64,000 nt of DNA from assembly GCA_013365325.1 (NCBI GenBank), contig JABVXV010000005.1:620001-684000 (forward strand), given 5' to 3'. Positions within the stretch are counted from its first letter, which is position 1. The number at the start of each line of letters is the position of its first letter. Origin of the DNA: Dipetalonema caudispina. Its lineage: Eukaryota > Nematoda > Chromadorea > Rhabditida > Onchocercidae. This document shows positions 23,404 to 34,674 of the stretch, piece after piece. Under the pieces are notes generated by a model that saw only the letters and a program-made list of their open reading frames with translations, did not search any database and was not told the origin of the DNA. Both the position numbers and the translations under genes were made by a program.

Positions 23404-26400
23404 CTGGAAATGATGAAAAGCAGGTGTTCATTGCCTTGGATAATAATATCACTTTTACACCTATGAATCGCTGAAATTTTTGATTGGACTTAAAGTAAGC
23501 GTACTTAAAATGTGACCTCTCTTATCGATTATTTAATCTTCCAAGAAAAGTGTCGTGTTTCGAGAAATTCGGATTGAAAAACCAAACTTATCAATTATTA
23601 AAATCAAACATCCCACATCATCCCCAATAAATGCTTATTCAGATTGACCCCCGCATTTTTAAATTTTGCTGCTAGCAACATAGTGGAGAGATCAAATTCG
23701 TTATTAGGTGGTAGGAGAGATATTCTGACAATGTTCTTCGTGGAAGAGCGGGGATTACGGGAGGTGTGTGTGTTGTGTGTGGAGAAATTTCCTCTGTGGT
23801 TGCAACCATAAATCTTGTCTTGTTAATTGTTTAGAAAATAGTATAAGGCATAAATTGGTATGGATAAAAGTCTGAGTGCTATCGATAATGTTTAAAATTA
23901 AATTACAGATGGATAAATTTAGGCAAATTTGAATGAAATATGATGAATTTGATGATTAAATAAGATTATTGATTAGCAAAGCTCATTTATAATGTGAACA
24001 GCGTTATTGATAAGTGATCCGGGGAGACTAGAAGGATATGTGAATGCGGGAAGTGAAATATGGTCAAGAATGGACTGTTGGATATGTTACTATTATATTT
24101 TAGGGTAAGTATGAAAAGATTACAAGACTTTAGGATTTAGGAGTTGAATTTTGACGGCTGTGGAAAAGATGCCAAAAATTTTTGGCTAACAGTTAGAGAT
24201 AATGATGATTGGAAGGAAGAGCAACTGCGAGCAATATTTCCACTCAGAATTGCTGGTATAATGGGAAAATTTTGACTTTTAGATATCGGGAAAAGACCTA
24301 AGTGGTAAGATTTCAGAACGCTGTTTTAAGATATCCATCCATGGAAGTGGGAAAAACTTCAACAGTAATTTTTTGAAGGTAATTAAGCTTCGTATTCTTT
24401 CACATTTTTAAAACAAATAAACTATTCATTAACTAAAAAACTAAGAATTTATAAATTTAAATGGATCACAAGGACTGCTCAGGCTTTCAGTTAATATGTC
24501 TTCAATTTTTCTATCATCTTCATCGCTTAAATGCTCAATTTTTCTTGCTAGATAGCTTTTGGAAGCATGAATTCCGATTAAACTGAAATTTGGAAGTGAA
24601 CTTATTAGGCTTATTACATCACACTTGCAAATGGCCATATTTAGTTTCGCTGGAGGAAAAAAAAAAGATTGATTTCATTTGGTTCACTTGGAAAGGTCTC
24701 ATTCAATAATTAAATGATAACATCAAATCACATGTAAGAGTGTTCGATTAAAGATTATTCAGGAGTAAATGGAATACAAGGCTTCTTGCTTCCTGCAACA
24801 AGGGCCTATTATTTGACCTCACTTTGCTAGATTTAGTTATAAATACTATGACACGAAAAGTCGAACTTCCTCCAATGATTTTAATCCTCCAAATAACTCA
24901 TTTAGTACTTTATTCAAGTGTCCAGTAATTGCGGAGAAATTCCCGTCCTCAGAAGATTTTTTGAACTTGCAATCATTTTAAAATTTTTGAATTCTATTTT
25001 TCCAAGAATTAATTGAAACTGCAGTTTATTCCAATCAATTGAGTGTTTGGTGAGAAACGAAAACAAACAAACCTTTGTTTTTCCTGAGAAATACTGAAAA
25101 ATTTCTTAGTGAATATTAATGTATTATTTTAACAGTACTTATTGAGAATATTATTTTACATTTATTATATATTCCGATCAAAAATTACAGAAGAAAGTCC
25201 GAATTCGTTGGTCTATTTGAAAATTGGATAGGCTAAAGTCTTCTAACGTTAGTAATAATGAGAATTTGTGTTATTTAAATCGCACATCCGAGGGTGAAAA
25301 TATGAAACAATAAGGAAAAGAAATATAGAAAGCAGTAAACGACATATGTTCCTTATGTATTTATGTGTATCTATTAGCAACAAATCAATGAGAACACAAA
25401 TAACAAGTACGGAAGTCATTGATAAATTTGTTTAAACAGTAGCAAATGCCGTAATTATCATTTGTACGAGATGATCATTATCGGTGAAACCTTCTAATGA
25501 TCTCGATGTAGGAGATAATGATCGGATAAAATATATGGCAGACATGTTCTTGGTAACTTGGAGTATCAAAACAAATTTTACTATTCGTTGGCTCAAATCA
25601 AAATCATTGAGTTATTCAAATGAATTAAACAAAGGATTCGCATTTTGTACTTCCTTCAAAACGCCCATTGTTTCTGGAATGTGGTAGTTTATTCCAGAAT
25701 GACCATGCACTCCTGGTCATTTTGGTGACCTTCAACTCGATGTTCGTTATCTTATCCCTGAGTTCTTCTTTTGTCCATTTGTAATCTTTATGGATGTGTC
25801 GTAGAAATTTTTGTGTCTTCGAATACAAAGATTTAAAATCTCATGGTGATAGGATGACCCATCCTATGTTACCTCTAAATCAAAAAGATAAGGACAGAAA
25901 GGGTCAAAAATGTATTAAGAAAGGAAAAACATTCATTTATCATGCAAATAATAAAATTCTTGCTGAAAAATGAAGTTGAAATAAAGATACTGATAAAGGA
26001 AACTGTCAAATAAATGAATCCAAACTAATTAAAAGAAGTCAGATAAAATCTCAAAGCACTGATGTCAAATTATCAACATAATCTCTAGGCCATAAATAAT
26101 TTCTCATACAATGAAAGTGGTAGAAGAATAAGGCAGATGAAGTTTTTTCTCACAAAATTATATCTTATCTTGGCTTAACAAAAATGATTAAGCTAAACAA
26201 ATCGAAAATGAAAAGATCGGATGGAAACTGAATATGGAAAACTTTTAAGTGTTTTCCGATCCGCAGGATTGTTAGTTCTACCAGAAACCCATAACAATAA
26301 TGATCTGACTAGGGAATAAGTTCATTTTACTTAAAGAATTTCATTATTTTTTCCAAATGAATTAGAATAATATATTAAAAAAAAAAGAAACACGAAAAAT

Positions 26401-26427
26401 GGACATATTAGTCAGACGCATCGCAAA
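23404..26427. other. gene-poor spacer between SHMT and the FAR cluster
   Basis: Mostly AT-rich sequence with no confident gene. The minus strand carries isolated open stretches at 24441-24638 and 25625-25828, of which the first may be a FAR relic. A 15-bp unit, CTCCTATCATTCAAA, is repeated at about 22918-22948, inside the SHMT intron beside this spacer. Confidence 0.4.
24441..24638 (-). pseudogene. possible remnant of a third FAR-like gene
   Basis: A 65-codon open stretch ends in TAG at 24441. Its middle, after an AATTTCAG acceptor-like site, reads as a G-I-x5-YLARKIEHL helix followed by acidic residues. This resembles the YLSHKIERL helix of the complete FAR-like gene 2 kb to the right. No full FAR domain or signal peptide could be assembled around it, so a decayed paralogue or chance similarity are both possible. 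Confidence 0.2.
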
Positions 26428-27756
26428 TTACTGCTTTGGATTGATCATTCTATCTGCCCGATTGAATGCTCTTTTCACGTCGGTACTGTCGAATACACGT
26501 CTCACGTAATCTCGAAATCGTGGATCTAAAAAAGTAATGCTATTCAACAATAGTTGATACTGATATTTCTCCTTTATTTAAGCTCCTTTCTATGAATAAA
26601 ATGATAAGAATATACTTCTAATCAGCTGTGCTATTTCCGGAAATGCTGTTTTCAAGTCATTTTTCGCCATTTCACTCAGTTGGTCATATATTTTAAACGT
26701 TTCATTTACGAATGATTTCATTTTCATGAACGTTCCTTTTGGCGCTGTTTGTGGATTTGTAAACAGTGCAATGTACTTATCGCTAACCTAAAATAAAAAC
26801 ATCATTATTACTTTAGAAGTTAGCTGCATGCATACTTTTGATACGCTGAAAATGTTAAGAAAAAGTTAAGCTATCTTCAGTTTGACATTACAAACAAAAA
26901 CTAACTTTTTTAGTGAAGCCTTTACTTTCTGGCTTTAAACGTTCAATTTTGTGTGACAAATAATTCTGCACACCCATTACTTTCTGATAAGCATTCTCAC
27001 TCTTCCTCTGCAAAAAAAAAGTGAAATTCATAAATTTCGCAGAATTCTTGAAAATTATATAACACGATAGAGGGAGTTGACGGACAAATAAATAGAAATG
27101 CAAGGATAAGAAGATGTGAATTGTTCAGAAAATCTATAAAAGCTAACTTTCAGGCCTTCCAGGAATTCCTTTTCGGTGTCAGCTGTCAACCGGCTTCGAG
27201 AAATGTTTTTGGTCAGTTCTAAAAGCGCACTTCGATCCGTGTCGTTCAGATCACCGAAAAATGTTAACAAACTGGATGGAATAAATTCTGAAATGATATC
27301 ATCGAAATTTCTTAAAGCATACACTTCCATATGCATTTCTCTAATAATAGGACTGTTCAACCCTTCCCGCGTGTCACCAGTGATGACGTTACTGGAAGCC
27401 GAAGGCAGTCCGTTTAATTTGCTTTTAGTTCGGCTGTTAGCGCCTTCAGAGTTGCTTGAAGATTCCGAAAATAAATTCCAGCACATTGTGAAACAACCAC
27501 ATCCATAGGTTACTATGATTTCCCGGTCAAACTTTATAAAAGGTAATTCTAAATAATCTTTTGAAACGAGAATTGAAGTCAACTAATTAAGCAGTTGAAA
27601 AAGTAAAAATTTTCGATCGCAAATCTAACCGAGTAATTCGATAGCCAGAGAAGTAATATCGGTTCGGTTGGAAGCAACTTTACCAGCCGGTCTAGATGTT
27701 GATAATTTCATCAAGCTTAGTAGTATCAGAGATACCATGCAATGATACCGTAACAT
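26428..27756 (-). CDS. secreted FAR-like lipid-binding protein A, with long N-terminal insert
   Basis: Five exons (27756-27630, 27548-27148, 27007-26906, 26787-26616, 26525-26428), phases consistent, 299 residues. The N-terminus MLRYHCMVSLILLSLMKLSTS is a signal peptide. Residues about 126-275 match the alpha-helical Gp-FAR-1 fold that binds fatty acids and retinol: FIPSSLLTFFGDLNDTDRSA, EFLEGLK, VQNYLSHKIERLKPESKGF and NDLKTAFPEIAQLI. Classical FAR proteins are about 180 residues. Here about 80 extra residues lie before the domain, with a Cys cluster (YGCGCFTMC) and a Ser/Asn-rich stretch. Possible N-glycosylation sites are NRT, NDT and NIS. An extracellular lipid carrier is inferred from the family; ligand binding is untested for this variant. 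Confidence 0.85.
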
Positions 27757-28646
27757 TCTGTTAAATTTAAAAAAATTTCTGAAACTTCGGTAATTTCAGG
27801 AAATCTGTACTTATTAAATCAAAAAAGGCAACGACCAGAGCTGTTCTGGGAAATCATACAATGGATAGCAAGAGGACGGGAAATCAGGGAGACGAACGGA
27901 TGGATGGTTCTTTTGGTTGTCTGCAAACTGGATCCCAAAATCGTAGATTTTTTTTCTGGCCGGGTACACAAATTGCCATTTTACTCTGAATGCCTGGCTG
28001 AAACATTGCTTTTGAACTAGCCGGAAACACTGCTTTTGAACTAGCCGCCGCTCAAATGTGGCTTTTAGGATTTGAGTGTGTTGATGCCGAACAGCTCATT
28101 TCCAAACAGTGATATATTAGGGGCTATTATTCCTTTTTAATTTGCTTTGGTTGAAGTTATGAGCCGCTATAATTTAAAAGTTAACGAACTGGTCGGAAAT
28201 AAAAGTAGGCTCGTAAATTTAGAATCTATGATCGAGCTACAGTTGCAACTATGGACAATTATCGTCGTCATTCCAACATACAAAATGTTCACTTTCTCTT
28301 TTTGCTGCTTCTTCGGTTTTTAATAGCCGCAGTTGTCCAAGGTTTTCAAAGTTAGTAAGACACTCTCGAGGAGTAATATCATATCATGACAGTTTACTAT
28401 CAGTCCAATGAGATTATAATGTTCTTGAAAAACTATTCGAAACTGCGAATCAAACTTTATTACTTTTAAAAAACGGACCGATTAGTACAGACAATAAAAG
28501 TAACTATGCAGAAATTAATGGTATTGCAAATCAAAGCAATATTTTCCAAAAATGCTAAAGTACTTCAGCTGTCACATTGGTGCCATTCATTGATTTACAT
28601 TTCATTGATACCAGAAAAAGATATTAGAAATCATACAGAAAAGGTT
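27757..28646. other. spacer between the two FAR-like genes
   Basis: Promoter region of FAR-like A and 3' flank of FAR-like B. Apart from a 24-bp tandem duplication at 28001-28048 nothing stands out. Confidence 0.5.
28001..28048. repeat. 24-bp tandem duplication
   Basis: Two adjacent copies of AAACATTGCTTTTGAACTAG followed by CCGG/CCGC, differing by a T/C at the sixth base and at the last base. It is a recent local duplication in the upstream region of FAR-like A. Confidence 0.85.
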
Positions 28647-30087
28647 TTATTTGTTCACCACAATTTTTTTGATTGACAACGATTCTTCATCATCGACTAA
28701 TGGATACATAGTGGTTGTTAGTGATTCTTTCTTCTTGTGATAAGTGTTATCTTCTTCATCAAGATTCCCAGGCTTATCCGGTTCGATTACTTGCGGTCTA
28801 GAGAAATGTTTCCCTGAATCATCTTTATTCGGAGATTGAGTCGATGTTTTGGAGATAAAATCCATTTCAGCCAACTTCCGTAATATCAAACGAGCAATAT
28901 CGCCTGAAAATGATAACTACAGTTACATATAAATAATTATACTCTATGAATGGGACAGAATATGAAAGTGGAAGAATATTACTTGTAGCGTATGATCCGA
29001 TGATGGGGAAAGCTTTGAGAATATCATCCTGAACTGGTTTTGATAGTGTATCAAACATATCTATAACCTCTTTGCCAAATCCTTTCAACGCTTTGAGAAT
29101 ATTCATTAATCCATCCTGACTGAAAGCTGCCAAAAATCGCTGCAGTAACTGTAAATTTTCAAAATTTAAGCTAAAACTATCCAAGTCTTTTAAAATTTTC
29201 AAAACTCAAAATAAAATTTGTGAAATCCATATAGAATTTTGGAAAATTACTTTTTCAATGAACTGTCGACTTTCTGGTTGCATAGTACTCAACTTTGCAT
29301 TGATTATATCTCTCAAACCAATCAATTTACCGAAAAGTCCTGCTGCTTCATTCTGGAATGCTAGTTCAATTCGCTGATATGGTAGTCAGATAAAAGTGTT
29401 ATTACAAATATTTTCACAATGTTATGTAAGAAATAACCTTGAAGTTTGGAAATTTATAATTAAGATAATTTAATTCTAGGGACAAACTTAAATAAAAGTA
29501 CTGCAGTGTATTCTTCACTTTCTTCCAGGAAATTCGAACATAAACAGATTTCGATTTCTTTAATACTATTTAAGAAAATTTAACAAACAATATTATTATG
29601 AAAAAATAAAAATTTTACCTTTAGACCATCCAAAAATTGTAAATTTGTGAGTGAGAAGTTAGTAGCACTTGTTTTAGCGAATTTTTTCAATTGTACTTTT
29701 TCTTCCGCATTTAGGCTACTGAAGAACGTCTTCAATTCGTGTTGTATGGATTCTGCAAAAATATGCTGTAGCCTGAAATCTTACTCGAACTCAAATATGA
29801 GAAGTACCATAGGTAGACAGCACTCTAAGCAACGATTATTGAAATTGTCGATGATTTTTTTTAGCTTATACATTTTATGGTAAAGTACAACAAAAGTATT
29901 AATTTTGTACTTGTGAAATCTTCCATTTCAAAAAAAAATTTGGCTCAAATTAATGACAGTGGGAAAACTTATCTTCATGAACGTTGTCGATTTCATCGGT
30001 ACGATCAGCGGCTATTGGTGTGCAGTGAACTTTCAGTGCCATATTGGATATGCAAAAAATGAGGCCGAACAAAAATTTCACGATCAT
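28647..30087 (-). CDS. secreted FAR-like lipid-binding protein B, with polar C-terminal tail
   Basis: Five exons (30087-29969, 29772-29619, 29373-29251, 29148-28983, 28903-28647) join in frame to 272 residues. The start MIVKFLFGLIFCISNMALKV is a signal peptide. Residues about 41-205 carry the FAR pattern: FAESIQHELKTFFSSLNAEE, FLDGLK, LIGLRDIINAKLSTMQPESR, VQDDILKAFPIIGSY and IARLILRKL. The remaining 65 or so residues form a charged tail rich in Lys, Asp, Glu and Ser that classical FARs lack. It lies 0.9 kb upstream of FAR-like A on the same strand with the same five-exon layout, so the two arose by tandem duplication. Family membership is inferred from fold pattern, not a search. Confidence 0.8.
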
Positions 30088-31674
30088 TATGAATAATCAC
30101 TTATAACAATTTCCTAAAATAATCTCAAAATTGTTCGAAAATTTTGATCTCAAAGCTTTTGACACTTGTGGGTATGGTTTTTGATTAGTTATACCTTTAA
30201 TTTCCAGATTTCAAAAACTTAGCTAGTTAGTGTTTCGAAGACCTAAAATCTCAAAACTCCCATCAAGATATGATCTTAAACTATAACTTTAGAACTTCAA
30301 ACTTCCCTGACTTTGTCATGTGTTTCACATGTCGCAGAAAACATACGCTAATATACAACTATATTTTGTTTTATAAATTAAACAATGAAATTGATTCATT
30401 CACGAGATTATGTAACTTTGAGAGCGGTGTTAAGTGAAATCAAAAACAATTGCTCCTGAACAGCTGTCATCTATCACTCTATACTTCTTGCTTCTTCATA
30501 CCAGACTGTTTTTCAGCCAATAAACTCTCAAGTAATTTATGGCCAGATGTAGAATTCTTTGTTAAGGGATAATTTGTGAATGAAATATGATAACAATAAT
30601 TGCTTTTGTGAATTTATTTCCATCATTTATTTTCTTTTCAGCTTTTCATTTCCAAGCATTTATTTGCCAGGCATTTCAATAAAATTCCTTTGGTTGTGTG
30701 AAAATAAAGACAGCCGTGCAATAGTGATATAACAATAAGTACATATCTAATCATTTCAATTATCTTCCACACTTCTCCTTTCCTCATTTATAAATTCAAC
30801 AGAATTATCTTCAGCTTCTTCCTATGAAAGGCTTGTATATTTTCGCTTGGAGAAATTCGCATATCACAGCTTTCTCAAAAAAGGCTTTGCTCAAAGATCC
30901 TTCTGACTATTGATCACTTTTATGGTTTAATCAATTATGAAAAGGTAAGGCTATTTATAGGTCAACAAACAGTTACTATTACTAGTCTGTCTAATCTTCC
31001 ACCTATCAGCACTCTCTGACATTCTCAATTCATATAAATACTATTAACTACAATACTTTACATACTGTGTATCTTTATTATATCTTTTAAATAGGCTCTG
31101 GCTTCTAGGCCCTGGCTTATCATAGATCTCTATACCTTATCAGTGTGAAACTTCGAAATTTCACATTGGGTGCACAGTTTTCACTGTTATTTACACTTTG
31201 ATGATATGTCAGGGCGCATCGTATCATTTATCGTTTACGGTATTCGATATTGAATGCATTTGTCTGTACGCTGTAATTTGTGAATTAACGTTAACAAAGC
31301 ACATTAATACGTATCATTTCACGTTTTCTACGAAACTTACCATTTCCACTTAACACGAATATGAAGTCATTTGTCATAATTTGAAATTGATTTCCTGTCG
31401 AAATTTCTTGTTTAAAATTTTTCTTTAATTGTTGTAGTGTTATACAAAAGAGAAATGAATGTGGTAGTAGTCTTGAAATGATGTATCGTTAGTCTTATAC
31501 CTCTTTTATACGTCGCTCACCGCACGCCATTATTGCACGTTACCATGCTTGACCTCTCAACTCCACTATAGCTTTGTTCAATTAATATATTTTATGTGAT
31601 GTATTTAATGTGTGTCGTATCGATCACTCAAAATGTTACATTTTATAGTCAACTGTGCACGTTGTACGTCTCTA
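30088..31674. other. divergent promoter region FAR-like B / mlc-4
   Basis: A 1.6-kb head-to-head spacer with no supported exon. It must carry the promoters of both neighbours. Confidence 0.5.
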
Positions 31675-33314
31675 ATGGCATCCAGGAAGACGCTGAATCG
31701 ACGACCTCGTCCACAACGAGCAACCAGCAATGTTTTTGCCATGTTCGATCAAGCTCAAATACAGGTTAATGATGGCTTATGACTTATGATTCTGTCAGCT
31801 AAAATCTATAGCTTATATTTAGGACTTGTCTTGTATACATTTGCATAGAATAATAGTATACTTTATTAACCATTGATTTGCTCTTTTCATGTTGTCTCTT
31901 ATTTCGAATCCCACTGTATATAGGCAATAATTTACTATTTACTTTGATATTCTCATAAGCTTAATATATTTCCGTTGTCATAGCTCACTAAGGATTGAAT
32001 TAGCCACATCTTTTTTTAACTTTGTTATTTTTTTAAAGTTTTATACATTCAATTGTGAAATGATTAGATTCTAATTCATGAAATTTTTAGGAATTTAAAG
32101 AGGCTTTTAATATGATCGACCAGAATCGTGATGGTTTCATAGATGTCCAAGATTTGCAGGATATGTTTGCATCATTAGGTTCGTCCCATTAAGCAAATAT
32201 ATTTATGGGATTTTCGAAACACATGTTGTTTCTTTTCTTATCAATCTTTTTAATAAAAAAACATCAATTAGCAGATGAAAGGTTTTTTTGCAGGGAAAGA
32301 AGTAAATGAGGAATTTTTGGAAAAAATGATCAGTGAAGCTCCAGGACCAATCAATTTTACTATGTTTCTTACATTGTTTGGCGAGAAATTGACTGGAACG
32401 GATCCGGAAGAGGTTACAATTCATAAAACATTACTCTCTTTCTTTGTGGACCATTGATCGTATACTGACATAATGGTTGACATATTTTCATTTGTTATAC
32501 CATATTGTTTTGGTTAGAAAGTATTCACAACACAATACATATATTACCTAGCTACTTGAAAAATAAGGAAAATTCTTCCCTGAGAATCCAAGATTTTAAA
32601 GAAAATACCTTATAATTATTAGTTATGGAAATAATTTTTTATGTAGGTGATCAAAAACGCATTTCAATGTTTTGACGTAGATAACAGTGGTTTTCTGAAC
32701 GAAGATCGTCTTCGGGAATTGCTAACCACAATGGGTGATCGCTACACCGATGAGCAGGTAATTTTTAAGCTCTCTTTAATTACTTGTTTTAAAATTTCAT
32801 AAGAGCTGCAGATGAACACATCCCGCATTGTCAACTACCGTTTGTTGAAAGTTGTATATTTTGAAGGATCAGTTCGTCTTTCACATTCTAGTGATCTTTG
32901 GTGCAGTTTCCTTGTTTCGGGGTTATCTATAACAGTTTTAGGTAGGGCACTTAGCAGGAAAACTACTTTGAAAAATGAGGACTTGTTCAAGATTAATCAC
33001 ATCCATGAGAGTAAATTCATATGCAATGCTTACTGTAATAGCAATTTGTCAAGCAGTAGCTTTTTGCAGCGAAAACGATATTACCGTGCAGTATTTTCAT
33101 CGTCCAAATACCTTTCCATTTAATGTACAACATTTACTGATGAAAGATTTCATTGAATTACGTCTGTGTTATTCTGCTATATTTCCCTCATAGAGTATGA
33201 TTATAGGTGGATGAACTGTTTCGTGACGCGCCAATCAGAAACGGTATGTTTGATTATGTCGAATTCACACGAATGCTTAAGCACGGTACAAAAGATAAAG
33301 ATGATGCTAACTAA
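31675..33314 (+). CDS. mlc-4: non-muscle myosin regulatory light chain (MLC-4)
   Basis: EF-hand light chain that binds the neck of non-muscle myosin II and activates contractility when phosphorylated, acting in cytokinesis and morphogenesis. Five exons, 31675-31764, 32091-32178, 32294-32412, 32647-32757 and 33207-33314, give 171 residues, the normal length. The N-terminus carries the conserved phosphorylation site [10 protein letters not shown] (Thr17/Ser18). EF-hand 1 is intact ([12 protein letters not shown]), and the block [20 protein letters not shown] is typical of the sqh/MLC-4 group rather than the muscle forms. Introns in all exons keep phase. An AATAAA at 33538 fits the 3' end. Confidence 0.96.
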
Positions 33315-33537
33315 GAACAACTGTTCAAGATTCCTCTTTAAACATCGTATCTTATTATGAACTAGCTATATTTATATGATTGTTTTATTATTACAATATT
33401 GTATTACAATATGTTTTACCATTCAGTTTTTTCTGTGTGGATACTGATCACAATTTTATCATTTTCCATCTCTGAAGCTATTCAATAGAAAACAAAAATA
33501 AGCTGGACAAGAAGAATCAGAAAGAGTGTAATCATTA

Positions 33538-33543
33538 AATAAA
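33538..33543 (+). terminator. polyadenylation signal of mlc-4
   Basis: AATAAA about 220 nt after the stop codon; plausible but not unique in this AT-rich flank. Confidence 0.35.
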
Positions 33544-34646
33544 CGTAGTAATTAGTAGTATAACGACATATCGACTTGACCGATATTAATTTTTTTCCCC
33601 ATTGAATGAATCAAAGCGCAATTTTATGTGCATTTTTGTGCACTGTGTGTATATCCGATGTTTTTAGTATTCATAGTTGGTGAAGAAAATTACTGCCTTA
33701 TATCTCACCATATTGTATTTTAAAAAATTATTGGGTTGAGAATATTTAGAAGTACCAAGAAAACTATCTTTTCACTTGACATATGCTGATTAGTGCAGTA
33801 TATCTCAATCTATTGTACTCCAAGTTCTAGAGTTCGTGTTTCATTTTTATGAATCATGTATTAAATAAATATTGCACATTATATCAACTTCTTCAGCAAA
33901 ATAAATTTCGAGACCAATTGGGTTTCATTGAGATTGTGAGAATCTATAAGAATGATTTTATGCTTGATTTTCACTCTGTCTGAAAGAAGGATAATTAACT
34001 GTTACTTTTTATAAGGCTGGAATTAGTGCTTGCTTCTCTTATCACTCCCTTCGATTATTTTGACCGAATTCATTGAAATGTTCTCTGAAGCTTAACATCA
34101 CAGCGCTGGAAATGATAAACTGAAAAATGTCAAAAAGTTAAAAGTTAAGAGACTAGACTTGCATTAATATATAAATCCAACAAGTAATATATATGGACAA
34201 GAAGTGCTTGCCCTATTTCTAACTTTCATTACGTCATGATAAACATTGGGCTGGCATGTCTCTTTTCATTTCAGTCTCTTTTCATCCATCCAGACAAACA
34301 AGGCTATGTACTGAGGCTTCCAATCAAATTTTTATGTTTCATAAAATTTATCGAAATATTTTAACCATTTGTACTAGAAATTTCGAATAAAATGATGTTA
34401 CTTTAAAAATTTTTGAAAGCAATAATTGTGTGTGTTTTATTTTTTCTGATGACATTGTTACCATGAAAAATAATGGTATTTAGGATTGTTTCAAATTGTT
34501 ATAATTTAGTTTCCTCCTTCTATCCTTCCGACATTTCTGGCTGCAACAAAGATCTCTCATATCAATTTCATTTCAATAGCATGTAGACGACGAATGCTCA
34601 AAATAGTCAACAGACAAATAGACCGATCGATGTGTCATTTTCGAAG

Positions 34647-34674
34647 ATATATATATATATGGGTGTGTGTGTGT
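34647..34674. repeat. compound (AT)n (GT)n microsatellite
   Basis: An alternating AT run passes directly into a GT run. Simple-sequence DNA without coding context. Confidence 0.9.

Noticed and set aside
23610..23690. Possible upstream SHMT exon starting MLLAAKFKNAG on the minus strand
   Set aside because: No donor gives the phase needed to join the first recognised SHMT exon.
27176..27508. Plus-strand ORF of 110 codons
   Set aside because: It is antisense to exon 2 of FAR-like A, which has a signal peptide, splice sites and domain similarity.
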